A stretch of 64,000 nt of DNA from Ferrimicrobium sp. Lineage in GTDB: Bacteria; Actinomycetota; Acidimicrobiia; Acidimicrobiales; Acidimicrobiaceae. The translations under genes were made by a program, and so were the position numbers. Position 1 is the first letter of the stretch. The number at the start of each line of letters is the position of its first letter. Below, one piece after another: positions 63,817 to 64,000 of this stretch. Below the pieces are notes generated by a model. It ran no database searches and was not told the DNA's origin. It saw only the letters and a program-made list of their open reading frames with translations. The DNA is taken from positions 1 through 64,000 of the forward strand of contig JALCZJ010000005.1 of assembly GCA_022690815.1 (NCBI GenBank), given 5' to 3'.

Positions 63817-64000
63817 TTAGGCGAGACTATCTTTGCTATCAACTGATCTCACTGTTCCGGCAGGAGTGTTGTGCACCTGCTCTTTGGTCACATCATGACG
63901 GCGGCCACTGCTCAAGGCCACCACGATGCGAAGAAGCAGCGTTACGATTCCAACGATCAGCAAAATGAGACCAACCTCTGGGATTGAAAACCCAGTTATG
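63817..64000 (-). CDS. Small membrane protein (DUF6458-like), C-terminal part
   Basis: An open frame of 60 codons enters from the right edge, and the start lies outside the window. It reads ITGFSIPEVGLILLIVGIVT with a hydrophobic helix, then LLLRIVVALSSGRR and a polar tail ending DSKDSLA. The helix-plus-basic pattern and the SIPEVGLILLIVGI motif recall DUF6458, a two-helix membrane protein of actinobacteria with no known role. The assignment rests on memory of the pattern. Confidence 0.6.
   Translation of the reverse strand, partial: ITGFSIPEVGLILLIVGIVTLLLRIVVALSSGRRHDVTKEQVHNTPAGTVRSVDSKDSLA

Overview
The window reads as chromosomal DNA of an actinobacterium of moderate GC, about 55-58% by eye. 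Several local gene orders match Actinomycetota: an NrtR-like regulator beside nadA-nadB-nadC, the run pdtaR-polA-rpsA-coaE, a DNA polymerase I without proofreading residues, and PspA with the actinobacterial PspAA domain. My best guess is an acidophilic Acidimicrobiia relative (Ferrimicrobium/Acidimicrobium type). That is inference, because there is no rRNA here and no search was run.

Layout. 1-2536: tail of a peptide-binding protein and two peptide ABC permeases (+). 2595-4184: an LCP cell-wall enzyme. 5075-7114: a fused two-domain peptide ABC ATPase on the opposite strand. 7249-7336: tRNA-Leu(GAG). 7792-12094: a DUF4268 nuclease-like protein, histidine ammonia-lyase, a GNAT acetyltransferase and an S51 peptidase. 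12223-21377: a tight minus-strand run that reads, in transcription order, ppk, CYTH protein, ppx/gppA, pgi, tkt, tal. It joins polyphosphate turnover to sugar-phosphate metabolism. 21421-27103: a SEDS glycosyltransferase and a 1347-residue c-di-GMP enzyme with GAF, PAS, GGDEF, a globin-like segment and EAL. 27200-31397: NrtR-like regulator and nadABC, with a palindrome over the nadA start. 31464-34887: bifunctional nuclease, RodA and a small protein (-), divergent from a PspA-PspAA fusion (+).

35249-37209 is a complete but dead IS1634-like element with visible inverted repeats. 37431-39416 is uvrB. 39916-41962 holds a dienelactone hydrolase, a small DUF6295-like protein and a secreted choice-of-anchor A protein. 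42188-42793 is an ISAs1-type transposase relic. 42931-44898 is an M13 peptidase. 45296-51474 (-) reads pdtaR, polA, rpsA, coaE, HDOD protein in transcription order. 51580-52233 is an MBL hydrolase and 52812-52894 is tRNA-Leu(CAA). 53024-57493 is a type II fatty acid cluster fabD-fabH-fabG-acpP-fabF, in which FabD carries an unusual C-terminal lipoyl-like domain. 57551-61546 holds a UbiB/ABC1 kinase, a GntZ-type 6-phosphogluconate dehydrogenase and a CoA transferase. 62171-64000 holds a LapA-domain protein, a gene-poor stretch and a partial small membrane protein.

Most of the window is housekeeping. No defence island, prophage, CRISPR array or biosynthetic cluster was seen. The most unusual points are protein architectures (FabD-lipoyl-like, PspA-PspAA, PAS-GGDEF-globin-EAL), the nadA operator overlap, and the polyphosphate/pentose-phosphate operon.
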